Positions 24,652 through 30,524 of a stretch of 30,524 nucleotides of DNA are shown here, one piece after another. Source of the stretch: Thermocrinis sp. (GTDB lineage: Bacteria > Aquificota > Aquificia > Aquificales > Aquificaceae); NCBI GenBank assembly GCA_009903855.1, contig WYEK01000136.1:1-30524 (forward strand), given 5' to 3'. The notes under the pieces were generated by a model that was not told the origin of the DNA, made no database searches, and saw only the letters and a program-made list of their open reading frames with translations. Position numbers and translations under genes: made by a program. Each line of letters opens with the position of its first letter. Position 1 is the stretch's first letter.

Positions 24652-25502
24652 TCCCACTGCTTGCCCTGATGCTGTTTTTGATGTCTACTTACTATGTGCT
24701 GGATGCGTACTCTGCCACCAAGTCTGCCCAAAAGGTTGTGGAGGAAGTATCCTTTAAAGTGCAGGCAAGCTATGTATTTTTTTACACTCTGCCCTTTGTC
24801 CTTGACCTTTTAAAAAAGGATGACCCTTCCGTGGATAGCCTTCAAGACAGCTGGGCACAGGAGCTAACCTTTAGAACAGAGAGGGGCGAACTGAGGATCA
24901 CTATATACGATGAAGATAGGTTCTTAAACCTAAACTCGGTGGATGAGGGTCCATACGGAAAGTTCTTTGAAAGGCTTCTAAGGCTCCTTGCCATTGACCC
25001 TTCCTACAAAGAAAACCTTTTGGTTTGGACCGGCAAATCAAAGGGCACCATAAACACCGACTATCCCATAAAGAGGGCACCCTTGGATGCAAAGGAGGAG
25101 CTCTATTACATGGGCTTTGAAAGGCAAGACCTACTGGGAAAGGAACTGGGCGGAAAGTTTTACCCGGGGCTTTTAGGGCTTACCACAGTGGATTCCAAAG
25201 GAAAGGTCAACATAAACACCGCAAACCTTTATGTGCTGATGTCCCTGGACCAGAGAATAGACGAAACTTTGGCAAGCAAGATCATGGAAAGAAGAAACAG
25301 AGAACCCTTTAAAAAGCCCGAAGATTTGCTGATGGTGGATGGCATGACCCTTGATATCCTTTACAATATCAAAGATTTAATAGATGTAAAAAGTTCCACC
25401 TTTCACATAAAGATGGAGCTGAGGAGCGGAGAGAGGTCGGCGGTATTTGAGGTGGTCTATGACAGGCAAGCGGATAAAATCCTTTATAAAAAGCTACTCT
25501 GA
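24648..25502 (+). CDS. gspK: Type II secretion minor pseudopilin GspK (284 aa)
   Basis: GspK is thought to cap the pseudopilus tip. An N-terminal hydrophobic helix (MIPLLALMLFLMSTYYVLDA) is followed by the globular domain with RITIYDEDRFLNLNSVDE and VNINTANLYVLMSLDQRIDE, the GspK-type NxNTA region, then helix-hairpin-helix-like FKKPEDLLMVDGMT. Unusually there is no prepilin leader: no basic stretch and no Gly before the hydrophobic helix, and an in-frame stop at 24627-24629 leaves no upstream start. The protein may be used without prepilin-peptidase processing. The ATG overlaps the gspM stop by four bases, and the CPBP protease gene starts 44 bases before its end. Confidence 0.88.
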   Translation: MIPLLALMLFLMSTYYVLDAYSATKSAQKVVEEVSFKVQASYVFFYTLPFVLDLLKKDDPSVDSLQDSWAQELTFRTERGELRITIYDEDRFLNLNSVDEGPYGKFFERLLRLLAIDPSYKENLLVWTGKSKGTINTDYPIKRAPLDAKEELYYMGFERQDLLGKELGGKFYPGLLGLTTVDSKGKVNINTANLYVLMSLDQRIDETLASKIMERRNREPFKKPEDLLMVDGMTLDILYNIKDLIDVKSSTFHIKMELRSGERSAVFEVVYDRQADKILYKKLL

Positions 25503-25956
25503 GCCCATCCTTTACCTGCTTGTGCTACTCTCCGTATCTCTGCACAAGTTTTTGGGTATTCCAAACCTTTCCATTTTCTTTTTACTCTTTCCCCTTGCCT
25601 TTCTTGAGATAAGGCTTTTGGACAGGTGGGTTTTTCTTTGGCTGTTTTATCCGGTAGCCTTTTTATTTTTTGATGCCCTTTGGCTTTTGGGCATGACCCT
25701 TTCTGCCTTTGCGGAGGAGTTCTTCTTCAGGGCATACCTTATGAAAAGGTTCAGCAACCTAAGCGTTTCTCTTATGTTTGTGATTCCTCACTTTATCTTA
25801 AACCCCGGCATTCTTTCCCTGCTTACTTTCTTTCCTTCCCTCTTTTTTGGCTTTGCCTATCAAAAAACAAAGTCCTTGGCTTTTGTTAGCCTTTTACACC
25901 TTGTTTCCAACCTGGTTTATTTCAAGAGCGTTTCAAATTGGTCTTTGTTTAACTGA
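25459..25956 (+). CDS. CPBP/Rce1-family glutamic intramembrane protease (165 aa)
   Basis: This small polytopic protein of about five to six helices carries the three CPBP (Abi, type II CAAX protease) motifs in order: EEFFFR at 86-91 (EExxxR), FVIPH at 107-111 (FxxxH) and HLVSN at 147-151 (HxxxN). Family members cleave within the membrane with a glutamate; one branch is predicted to process Cys-containing C-terminal sorting signals (MrtX, MrtJ, MrtS, MrtA types). I start at ATG 25459 after GAGGTGG; a TTG at 25447 is an alternative. It overlaps gspK by 44 bases, so it belongs to the T2SS operon, and a protein with such a sorting tail is encoded 0.8 kb away. The specific role is inferred. Confidence 0.87.
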   Translation: MTGKRIKSFIKSYSEPILYLLVLLSVSLHKFLGIPNLSIFFLLFPLAFLEIRLLDRWVFLWLFYPVAFLFFDALWLLGMTLSAFAEEFFFRAYLMKRFSNLSVSLMFVIPHFILNPGILSLLTFFPSLFFGFAYQKTKSLAFVSLLHLVSNLVYFKSVSNWSLFN

Positions 25957-25965
25957 ATGCCTACA

Positions 25966-26769
25966 TTAAGGCAGGCAGGTGCCATTGAGAGGCACGATCT
26001 GAAAGCTCACGGGTACAGATACTGTTTTTACCTTTCCAGTATATTGCTCCATTACAGTCCAGTTATACACTGCGTTCACATTGCAAACACCAGAAAAACC
26101 AGGTGGTGGTATGAAGCTCGTCGTTGTGGTCGTGCACACATTGGATATACCAACAGCTACTGCAAAGGGTTGGGTGCTGTATGTGATGGAAACCTGTGCT
26201 GTGCTCTCTCCACCAGATGGTGCTGGGACGAATGCGGAGACGGTTTTTGCATCTGATGTGGGAAGGAGGGAGGGACAACCGGCAGAATAGTTAAAAACCG
26301 CGGTGTAGCTTTGTATTATGACTGGAGATGTCGGTCTTGGCAGGGGTCTTCCGCTGGCGTCAAAAAGCGGTATTGACTTAAAGTTAAAGGTTATAGTCCA
26401 TTCCGTGGGCGTTCCAACGCATCTATCTACTTGTGCACAGCAAACCGTTCTAAAATCACCACCGTCGCAGGGTGTTCCGGGGGTCACATCCGCACAGGTT
26501 CGGCAACCATCTTCGTCGCACCTTCCATTCTTGTTTGCATCTCCAACACAGGCTTTTGATGGATTTAACTCGTAAGTCTGCTGTGTTTGTGCGTTTACGA
26601 TCGGAACTATGCCCGGGTTTACATCTGCACCCGTGGAGGAGAACACAACCGTGCTAAACTCTGCCAGGCTTCCTCCTGCGTTCGAAAGACCACTGCCACC
26701 GCCTCCGCACCCCAAAAGCCCAAAGCTGGCCATTCCAAAAAGGCTTGAATAGATAACCCATTTTTTCAT
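25966..26769 (-). CDS. Secreted Cys-rich lipoprotein, candidate T2SS cargo (267 aa)
   Basis: This is not a recognised family. The signal peptide MKKWVIYSSLFGMASFGLLGC ends in a lipobox, with Cys21 as lipidation site, followed by a flexible GGGGSG linker. A region at about 73-118 is packed with eight Cys and contains DANKNGRCDEDGC, reminiscent of calcium-binding thrombospondin type-3 repeats. The rest is beta-rich and Thr/Ser/Pro-rich (FIPPPGFSGVC, VPVSFQIVP) with four more Cys; 12 Cys besides the lipid Cys suggest six disulfides. The ATG at 26769 has AAGGAGA upstream and its own extended -10. It follows the subtilase gene and converges on the CPBP protease gene, ending nine bases from it. Confidence 0.85.
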   Translation of the reverse strand: MKKWVIYSSLFGMASFGLLGCGGGGSGLSNAGGSLAEFSTVVFSSTGADVNPGIVPIVNAQTQQTYELNPSKACVGDANKNGRCDEDGCRTCADVTPGTPCDGGDFRTVCCAQVDRCVGTPTEWTITFNFKSIPLFDASGRPLPRPTSPVIIQSYTAVFNYSAGCPSLLPTSDAKTVSAFVPAPSGGESTAQVSITYSTQPFAVAVGISNVCTTTTTSFIPPPGFSGVCNVNAVYNWTVMEQYTGKVKTVSVPVSFQIVPLNGTCLP

Positions 26770-26790
26770 CGTTCTTTCTCCTTTTCCTAA

Positions 26791-26799
26791 ATTATAGCA
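26791..26799 (-). promoter_or_regulatory. Extended -10 promoter of the Cys-rich lipoprotein gene
   Basis: TGCTATAAT on the minus strand (26799-26791) is an extended -10 overlapping the stop codon of the subtilase gene. The predicted leader of about 15 bases contains AAGGAGA before the ATG at 26769. It lets the lipoprotein be made independently of the protease. Confidence 0.6.
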
Positions 26800-28780
26800 C
26801 TCTTCTTATTCTCTTCCTAAGAATTACAGTCAAGAAAAGGGCAAACAAGGCAGTGTATAGGTCTGGGCTGGCACTGTTGCATCCACCACCTCCACCGCCT
26901 CCGCCACCAGTTCCTCCACTACCTCCTCCACCACCGGCACCACCGCCTCCACCAGAGCCACCGCCAGAACCACCACCGCTACCCTCTCTCAATCCGCAAG
27001 TAAAGTTTTCAAGAGAACCAATGTAAATGCTTCCAACACTACCAACACTGCTAAAAGAACTCAAGAAAGCTTTTCCATATCCGTATGTGTTGTTGGGCAA
27101 GGAACCAGTGAAACCATCCGAGAGTGCTTGGGAGGATAGAATGCCTCTAACCCCGTTCACATCCAAGTTAGGGTTTGTTTCCAAAATCAAGGCCACTAAA
27201 CCAGCCACCACTGGCGAAGCCATTGAAGTCCCGGGCAGTGGTATGTAATTACTGGTTCCCGCCTCTGGACCAAGGACATAGTATCCGGGTGCCACCACCT
27301 CCGGCTTTAGCCTTCCGTCCCTCGTGGGTCCCCGGGAAGAAAAGTAGGCAATTTTACCCAAATCAATGAAACTTCTCGGGTCGTCAGAGATAAACCTTGA
27401 AGTCAAGGCACCAACCGCTACAACGTAGGGAGATGTTGCGGGCTGCACCACCGTTCCCAAAAAGCCACCAAACCCGTCATCTAAAAAGCAATCCATGAAT
27501 TCGCCGTTTTCATTGGCTAAGTATAGGTCTGCGTTGGGTGTTCCGCTACGAGGTGTTAGCCTTATGGTAAAATTCCCACCGCAGTTAAACTCTACCACAA
27601 ACCTACCGTCTCCATTCAGTGGGTGGCTTGTATTTGTGTTGTCAATATTCACACGGCACCCTCCAGAAAGATTGCCACTGGCAGATGTTCCCGGCTCTGC
27701 AGAGAGGCACCTGTTGGAACTGTCGCAAAACTCAACCCTAAGGGTGCCGTTTTTATACCAGCCGTCTATAACATCGCCCTCGGGATCCGGAGAGTTGAGC
27801 CTAACGGAGACAGTGGAGCTTATGCCACTTACTTTTGCATGGAGCTTTTTGTCTCCCTCGTTGCCCGCCGACGCAACAACCACAAAACCGTTTCCCGAAA
27901 GGTTAGCTATTTCCTTTTCCACCATGCTTGTTCCATCGTGAGGTCCGAAGTGCCATCCAAGGGATATATTCACCACCATAGGTCTGCCAAGGGTATTTTT
28001 CTTGTTCCTCAAATATTGCAGGCCCTGGATTATATCTGTGTCTTCTAGGTTTGTGCGTACCACAATAAGGTCTGCATCCGGGGCAATATAACTGGCTATG
28101 CCTGCCACGTGGGTACCATGTCCATCTGGATCTCCATCGCATTTTCCTTCATTTATGAACTGCTCTATTTGTGTCTTTGTATATTCTGTGTTAGTTTTTG
28201 GCTCATAGTAATAAAGAATCTTAGAAGAGCCGTCAGACTTTCTAAAGGCAGGGTGGCACCAGTCTATGCCCGTGTCTATAATTCCTATTATCACGTTTCT
28301 TCCAGTCCTTCCCGTATTTACCGCACCAGTGCCTATGTAGTAGGCGGTGGTAGAAAAGTCAGAAAACCGAAGGTTTTTACCAAAAGATTGGACTATAAGT
28401 CTCCAATCGGAGGAGGCAGATACGCTAAGGTTTAGAGTTCCGTTGGTACAGGTCAGGTTATCTATGCTTCCAGAACAGCTACCGGAGAAGGAAACGGATG
28501 CACCACCCGCCAAGATGGAGAGCTTTTGCCCGCTTTGGGTGTTTATGCTAAAGCTGTAGTTCCCACTGCCCCTTATGGCTAAGGAGGAGGAGTAGGCTAT
28601 GTCGTCAAGTAGCTTGAGCTTTATGGGTGGCTCCACATATACAACATCTGGACGTGCCCGAAGGACGCTAAGAGGTGTTTTCCTTGTATCCACCACCTCC
28701 ACTTTACCGTTTGAATAAAGCACTTTAACATGCTGGGAAAAGGACAGGGTAAACAGCAGTAAAAGGATTAACAGCCTCAT
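26792..28780 (-). CDS. Secreted S8 (subtilisin-like) protease with C-terminal sorting-type tail (662 aa)
   Basis: This is an extracellular serine protease. Signal peptide MRLLILLLLFTLSFS, a propeptide-like region and a beta-rich segment precede the S8 domain with Asp169 (IIDTGIDWCHPAF), His221 (DGHGTHVAGIAS), oxyanion Asn307 (SAGNEG) and Ser519 (PGTSMASPVVAG). Between Asn and Ser there are about 212 residues instead of about 65, because a Cys-containing beta domain is inserted at roughly 328-430. The C-terminus is a 34-residue Gly/Ser tract, then Cys634, a hydrophobic helix and RKRIRR: a tripartite sorting signal. Ten further Cys suggest disulfides. ATG 28780 is chosen; a TTG two codons upstream is unlikely. 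A TATAAT lies 22 bases upstream. Confidence 0.94.
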   Translation of the reverse strand: MRLLILLLLFTLSFSQHVKVLYSNGKVEVVDTRKTPLSVLRARPDVVYVEPPIKLKLLDDIAYSSSLAIRGSGNYSFSINTQSGQKLSILAGGASVSFSGSCSGSIDNLTCTNGTLNLSVSASSDWRLIVQSFGKNLRFSDFSTTAYYIGTGAVNTGRTGRNVIIGIIDTGIDWCHPAFRKSDGSSKILYYYEPKTNTEYTKTQIEQFINEGKCDGDPDGHGTHVAGIASYIAPDADLIVVRTNLEDTDIIQGLQYLRNKKNTLGRPMVVNISLGWHFGPHDGTSMVEKEIANLSGNGFVVVASAGNEGDKKLHAKVSGISSTVSVRLNSPDPEGDVIDGWYKNGTLRVEFCDSSNRCLSAEPGTSASGNLSGGCRVNIDNTNTSHPLNGDGRFVVEFNCGGNFTIRLTPRSGTPNADLYLANENGEFMDCFLDDGFGGFLGTVVQPATSPYVVAVGALTSRFISDDPRSFIDLGKIAYFSSRGPTRDGRLKPEVVAPGYYVLGPEAGTSNYIPLPGTSMASPVVAGLVALILETNPNLDVNGVRGILSSQALSDGFTGSLPNNTYGYGKAFLSSFSSVGSVGSIYIGSLENFTCGLREGSGGGSGGGSGGGGGAGGGGGSGGTGGGGGGGGGCNSASPDLYTALFALFLTVILRKRIRRVL
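26795..26983 (-). other. Gly-rich linker and Cys-TM-Arg C-terminal sorting signal of the S8 protease
   Basis: The part encoded by 26983-26882 is a 34-residue tract of Gly with a few Ser, Ala and Thr. It is followed by CNSASPDLYTALFALFLTVI (from the Cys codon at 26881-26879) and then LRKRIRRVL to the end. This is short motif with Cys, transmembrane segment and basic cluster, the layout of MYXO/JDVT/Synerg/CGP-CTERM signals. The exact class is not assigned; the Cys followed by a Pro-Asp a few residues later looks closest, from memory, to the JDVT type. Confidence 0.75.
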
Positions 28781-28802
28781 TGACAAAACCCCCCTGCCCT
28801 AT

Positions 28803-28808
28803 ATTATA
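28803..28808 (-). promoter_or_regulatory. -10 box of the S8 protease gene
   Basis: TATAAT on the minus strand lies in the 41-base gap after trpE, 22 bases before the ATG. A G-rich run just before the start may serve as ribosome-binding site. No good -35 is visible. Confidence 0.45.
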
Positions 28809-28821
28809 TCTGAGGAAAAAT

Positions 28822-30252
28822 TCACAATCCCACCATATCCACCGCCTTCATAAGGGCTTTAGCCTTGTTTACCGTTTCCCACCACTCTTTCTCTGGGTCT
28901 GAGTCTGCCACTATGCCCGCCCCCGCCTGAACAAAGACCTCCCCTCCTCTGCACACCGCAGTCCTTATAGCGATTGCCATGTCCATATTTCCGTCAAAGG
29001 ATACATAACCCACACTGCCTGCGTAAATGCCCCTTCTTTCTGGCTCCAACTCCTCTATGATCTGCATAGCCCTCACTTTGGGAGCGCCGGAGACTGTTCC
29101 CGCCGGAAAGCACGCCTTCAAAACATCAAAGGCAGACAGTCCCTCCATAACCTCTCCCTCCACATCGCTAACCAAGTGCATCACGTGAGAATACCTCTCC
29201 ACCCTCATAAAGTCTGCTACCTTGACCGTGCCGGGCTTACAAACCCTTCCCAGGTCGTTCCTGCCCAGGTCCACAAGCATCAGGTGTTCCGCCCTTTCTT
29301 TTTCATCTGCCAAAAGCTCCCGTTCCAATGCTTTGTCTTCCTCTTCTGTATTACCCCTCCTCCTTGTTCCTGCGATGGGCCTTGTTAAAACCTTTCCTTC
29401 TTCCAGTCGCACCAAAACTTCCGGAGAGGAACCCACCACCTGAAAACTCCCAAAATCCAAATAGAACATATAAGGAGAAGGGTTTAAAAACCTAAGCACC
29501 CTGTATATGTCCTCTGCGTTCCCTTTAAAAGCCCTGCTGAACCTCTGGGAAAGCACCACCTGAATAACATCCCCTTGGGCTATGTACTCCTTAGCCTTCA
29601 AAACCGCCTCTTCAAAACCCTCTTTGGTGAAGTTAGACCTCCAAAGGGAAAGCTCTGGTTCTTTGTCCTGGTAATTTTTAGGATACACACAGCCCTCATA
29701 GACCCTTTCTAAAGCCTTCTGCAAAGCTTCCTTTGCCCTTTGGTATTCCTTTTCTGCACCCTCCTTTGGAAAGATGGGAACCACCACTTTGACCTTTCCG
29801 CTCAGATTGTCGTGGATGAGCACCAGCTCCGTTAGGAAAAAGAACATGTCCGGGAGGTTTATTACATCCTTTTTACCTATTGGCACGGGCTCAAAGAACC
29901 TGACCACATCGTAGGCAACATATCCTACCAAACCTCCCCAAAACCTTGGCAGTCTTGGGTCCCTGTATGCCCTCAGACCCTCTAAAAATTTCTTTGGTGC
30001 TTCAAAGGGATCACCCTCTTGATCTTTGAAACTAAAGGATAAACCCGACCCCAGTGCCACAAAAGAGAACCTTCCCCACTTTATGCCACCCTCCGCGCTC
30101 TCAAGAAGTGCCCTGTATTTGCCCCAATCCTTTAACTTTAAAAACAGGCTTAAGGGTGTGTCCGTGTCCGCCAAAACCTCCACAAAAAGAGGGATCACAT
30201 CAAACTCTTTTGAAAGACTTTTTACCTCTTCTAAGCTAAGGCTCAGCTCCAC
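28822..30252 (-). CDS. trpE: Anthranilate synthase component I, TrpE (476 aa)
   Basis: TrpE converts chorismate to anthranilate, the first step of tryptophan synthesis, using ammonia from TrpG. The N-terminal region has LFLKL (36-40) and LLES (49-52), the element linked to Trp feedback inhibition. The chorismate-binding domain shows RPIAGTRRRG, LMLVDLGRNDLGRV, FPAGTVSGAPKVRAMQIIEE and AIAIRTAV with VQAGAGIVADSDPEKEWWE. Length is typical; PabB is a less likely alternative given LLES. The GTG at 30252 overlaps the end of pheS by 10 bases, suggesting that pheS and trpE are co-transcribed. trpG is not in view. Confidence 0.95.
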   Translation of the reverse strand: MELSLSLEEVKSLSKEFDVIPLFVEVLADTDTPLSLFLKLKDWGKYRALLESAEGGIKWGRFSFVALGSGLSFSFKDQEGDPFEAPKKFLEGLRAYRDPRLPRFWGGLVGYVAYDVVRFFEPVPIGKKDVINLPDMFFFLTELVLIHDNLSGKVKVVVPIFPKEGAEKEYQRAKEALQKALERVYEGCVYPKNYQDKEPELSLWRSNFTKEGFEEAVLKAKEYIAQGDVIQVVLSQRFSRAFKGNAEDIYRVLRFLNPSPYMFYLDFGSFQVVGSSPEVLVRLEEGKVLTRPIAGTRRRGNTEEEDKALERELLADEKERAEHLMLVDLGRNDLGRVCKPGTVKVADFMRVERYSHVMHLVSDVEGEVMEGLSAFDVLKACFPAGTVSGAPKVRAMQIIEELEPERRGIYAGSVGYVSFDGNMDMAIAIRTAVCRGGEVFVQAGAGIVADSDPEKEWWETVNKAKALMKAVDMVGL

Positions 30253-30524
30253 CGAAACTGCCTCAAAAACCTAAGGTCGTTCTCATAGAAGAGCTTTATG
30301 TTATCTATGCCAAAGTATAGCATGCATAGCCTTTCTACCCCCATCCCAAAGGCGAAACCCTGATATAGCTCGGTGTCTATATGGCAGTTTTCAAGGACCT
30401 TTTGATGAACCATACCACAACCCATAACCTCCAGCCAACCGGTGCCCTTGCAGACCCTACAACCCTCACCCCCACAAACCAAACAGCCTATATCCACCTC
30501 CGCAGAAGGCTCCGTAAAGGGAAA
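30243..30524 (-). CDS. pheS: Phenylalanyl-tRNA synthetase alpha subunit, C-terminal 93 residues (partial)
   Basis: The gene enters from beyond the window end. The visible part starts FPFTEPSAEVDIGCLVCGG, the class II motif 2 region, then GEGCRVCKGTGWLEVMGCG, and ends with motif 3 GFAFGMGVERLCMLYFGIDN and LFYENDLRFLRQF. This is the catalytic end of PheS, which charges tRNA-Phe together with PheT. The four-Cys CxxC...CxxC insert occurs in many PheS proteins. MVHQ replaces the more usual MVHP. Its last bases overlap trpE, an aromatic amino-acid pairing. Confidence 0.96.
   Translation of the reverse strand, partial: FPFTEPSAEVDIGCLVCGGEGCRVCKGTGWLEVMGCGMVHQKVLENCHIDTELYQGFAFGMGVERLCMLYFGIDNIKLFYENDLRFLRQFRWS

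Noticed and set aside
25957..26256. Plus-strand open frame of 99 codons after the CPBP protease
   Set aside because: Antisense to the lipoprotein gene, which has a signal peptide, lipobox, ribosome-binding site and promoter.
26882..26983. Low-complexity CCA/CCG-type repeat as a non-coding satellite or CRISPR-like array
   Set aside because: It is in frame within the S8 protease and encodes a Gly/Ser linker with mixed Gly codons; no spacer structure.
27495..28048. Plus-strand open frames of 141-148 codons
   Set aside because: Antisense to the catalytic region of the S8 protease; no family features.
28781..28786. TTG start two codons upstream for the S8 protease
   Set aside because: The ATG at 28780 gives an ideal signal peptide start (MRLLILLLL) and the extra codons add nothing.

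Overview
The window reads as a compact chromosome segment from a hyperthermophilic bacterium of the Aquificales (Aquificaceae-like, for example Hydrogenobacter, Thermocrinis or Aquifex relatives). This rests on a full-length reverse gyrase, a branched-polyamine synthase (BpsA), an archaeal-type fructose-1,6-bisphosphate aldolase/phosphatase and a stand-alone MnmC2 (DUF752) tRNA methyltransferase, the form described from Aquifex aeolicus. Genes overlap or abut almost everywhere, and no stretch over 300 bases lacks a gene. The genus is inferred, not proven. I saw no rRNA, tRNA, CRISPR array or insertion sequence.

Layout. 1-388 (-): groES and the start of groEL, with a near-ideal sigma-70 promoter. 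541-4695 (+): pgsA and reverse gyrase, with a 50-codon gene on the minus strand between them. 10359-4699 (-): a six-gene run of lipoprotein lytic transglycosylase, bioF, bpsA, mnmC2, FBP aldolase/phosphatase and an unknown helical protein. 10391-11047 (+): dnaC-like helicase loader. 15492-11044 (-): membrane coiled-coil protein, atypical SDR and metE. 15512-18270 (+): OppC/DppC-type permease, pyrK, ribE and a small secreted lytic transglycosylase. 20909-25956: a type II secretion (T2SS) locus split around a 48-bp divergent promoter, with gspC-gspD-gspN on minus and gspE-gspL-gspM-gspK plus a CPBP intramembrane protease on plus. 28780-25966 (-): a secreted subtilase and a Cys-rich lipoprotein. 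30524-28822 (-): the 3' end of pheS overlapping trpE.

The most interesting unit is the secretion neighbourhood. The subtilase ends in a glycine-rich tract, one Cys, a hydrophobic segment and an Arg/Lys cluster. That is the architecture of Cys-containing C-terminal sorting signals (MYXO-, JDVT-, Synerg- and CGP-CTERM), which are predicted to be processed by glutamic-type intramembrane proteases of the CPBP/Rce1 family. The last gene of the gspE-L-M-K operon is such a protease, with EExxxR, FxxxH and HxxxN motifs. Secretion machine, candidate sorting enzyme, candidate cargo protease and a second candidate cargo lipoprotein therefore sit together. I propose a T2SS-coupled surface-anchoring module in this lineage.

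Transcription also looks unusual. Several genes have a -10 box only 3 to 10 bases before the start codon, implying leaderless mRNAs, while others have a clear leader with a Shine-Dalgarno sequence. All convergent gene pairs end within 9 bases of each other or overlap, leaving no room for a conventional intergenic terminator.
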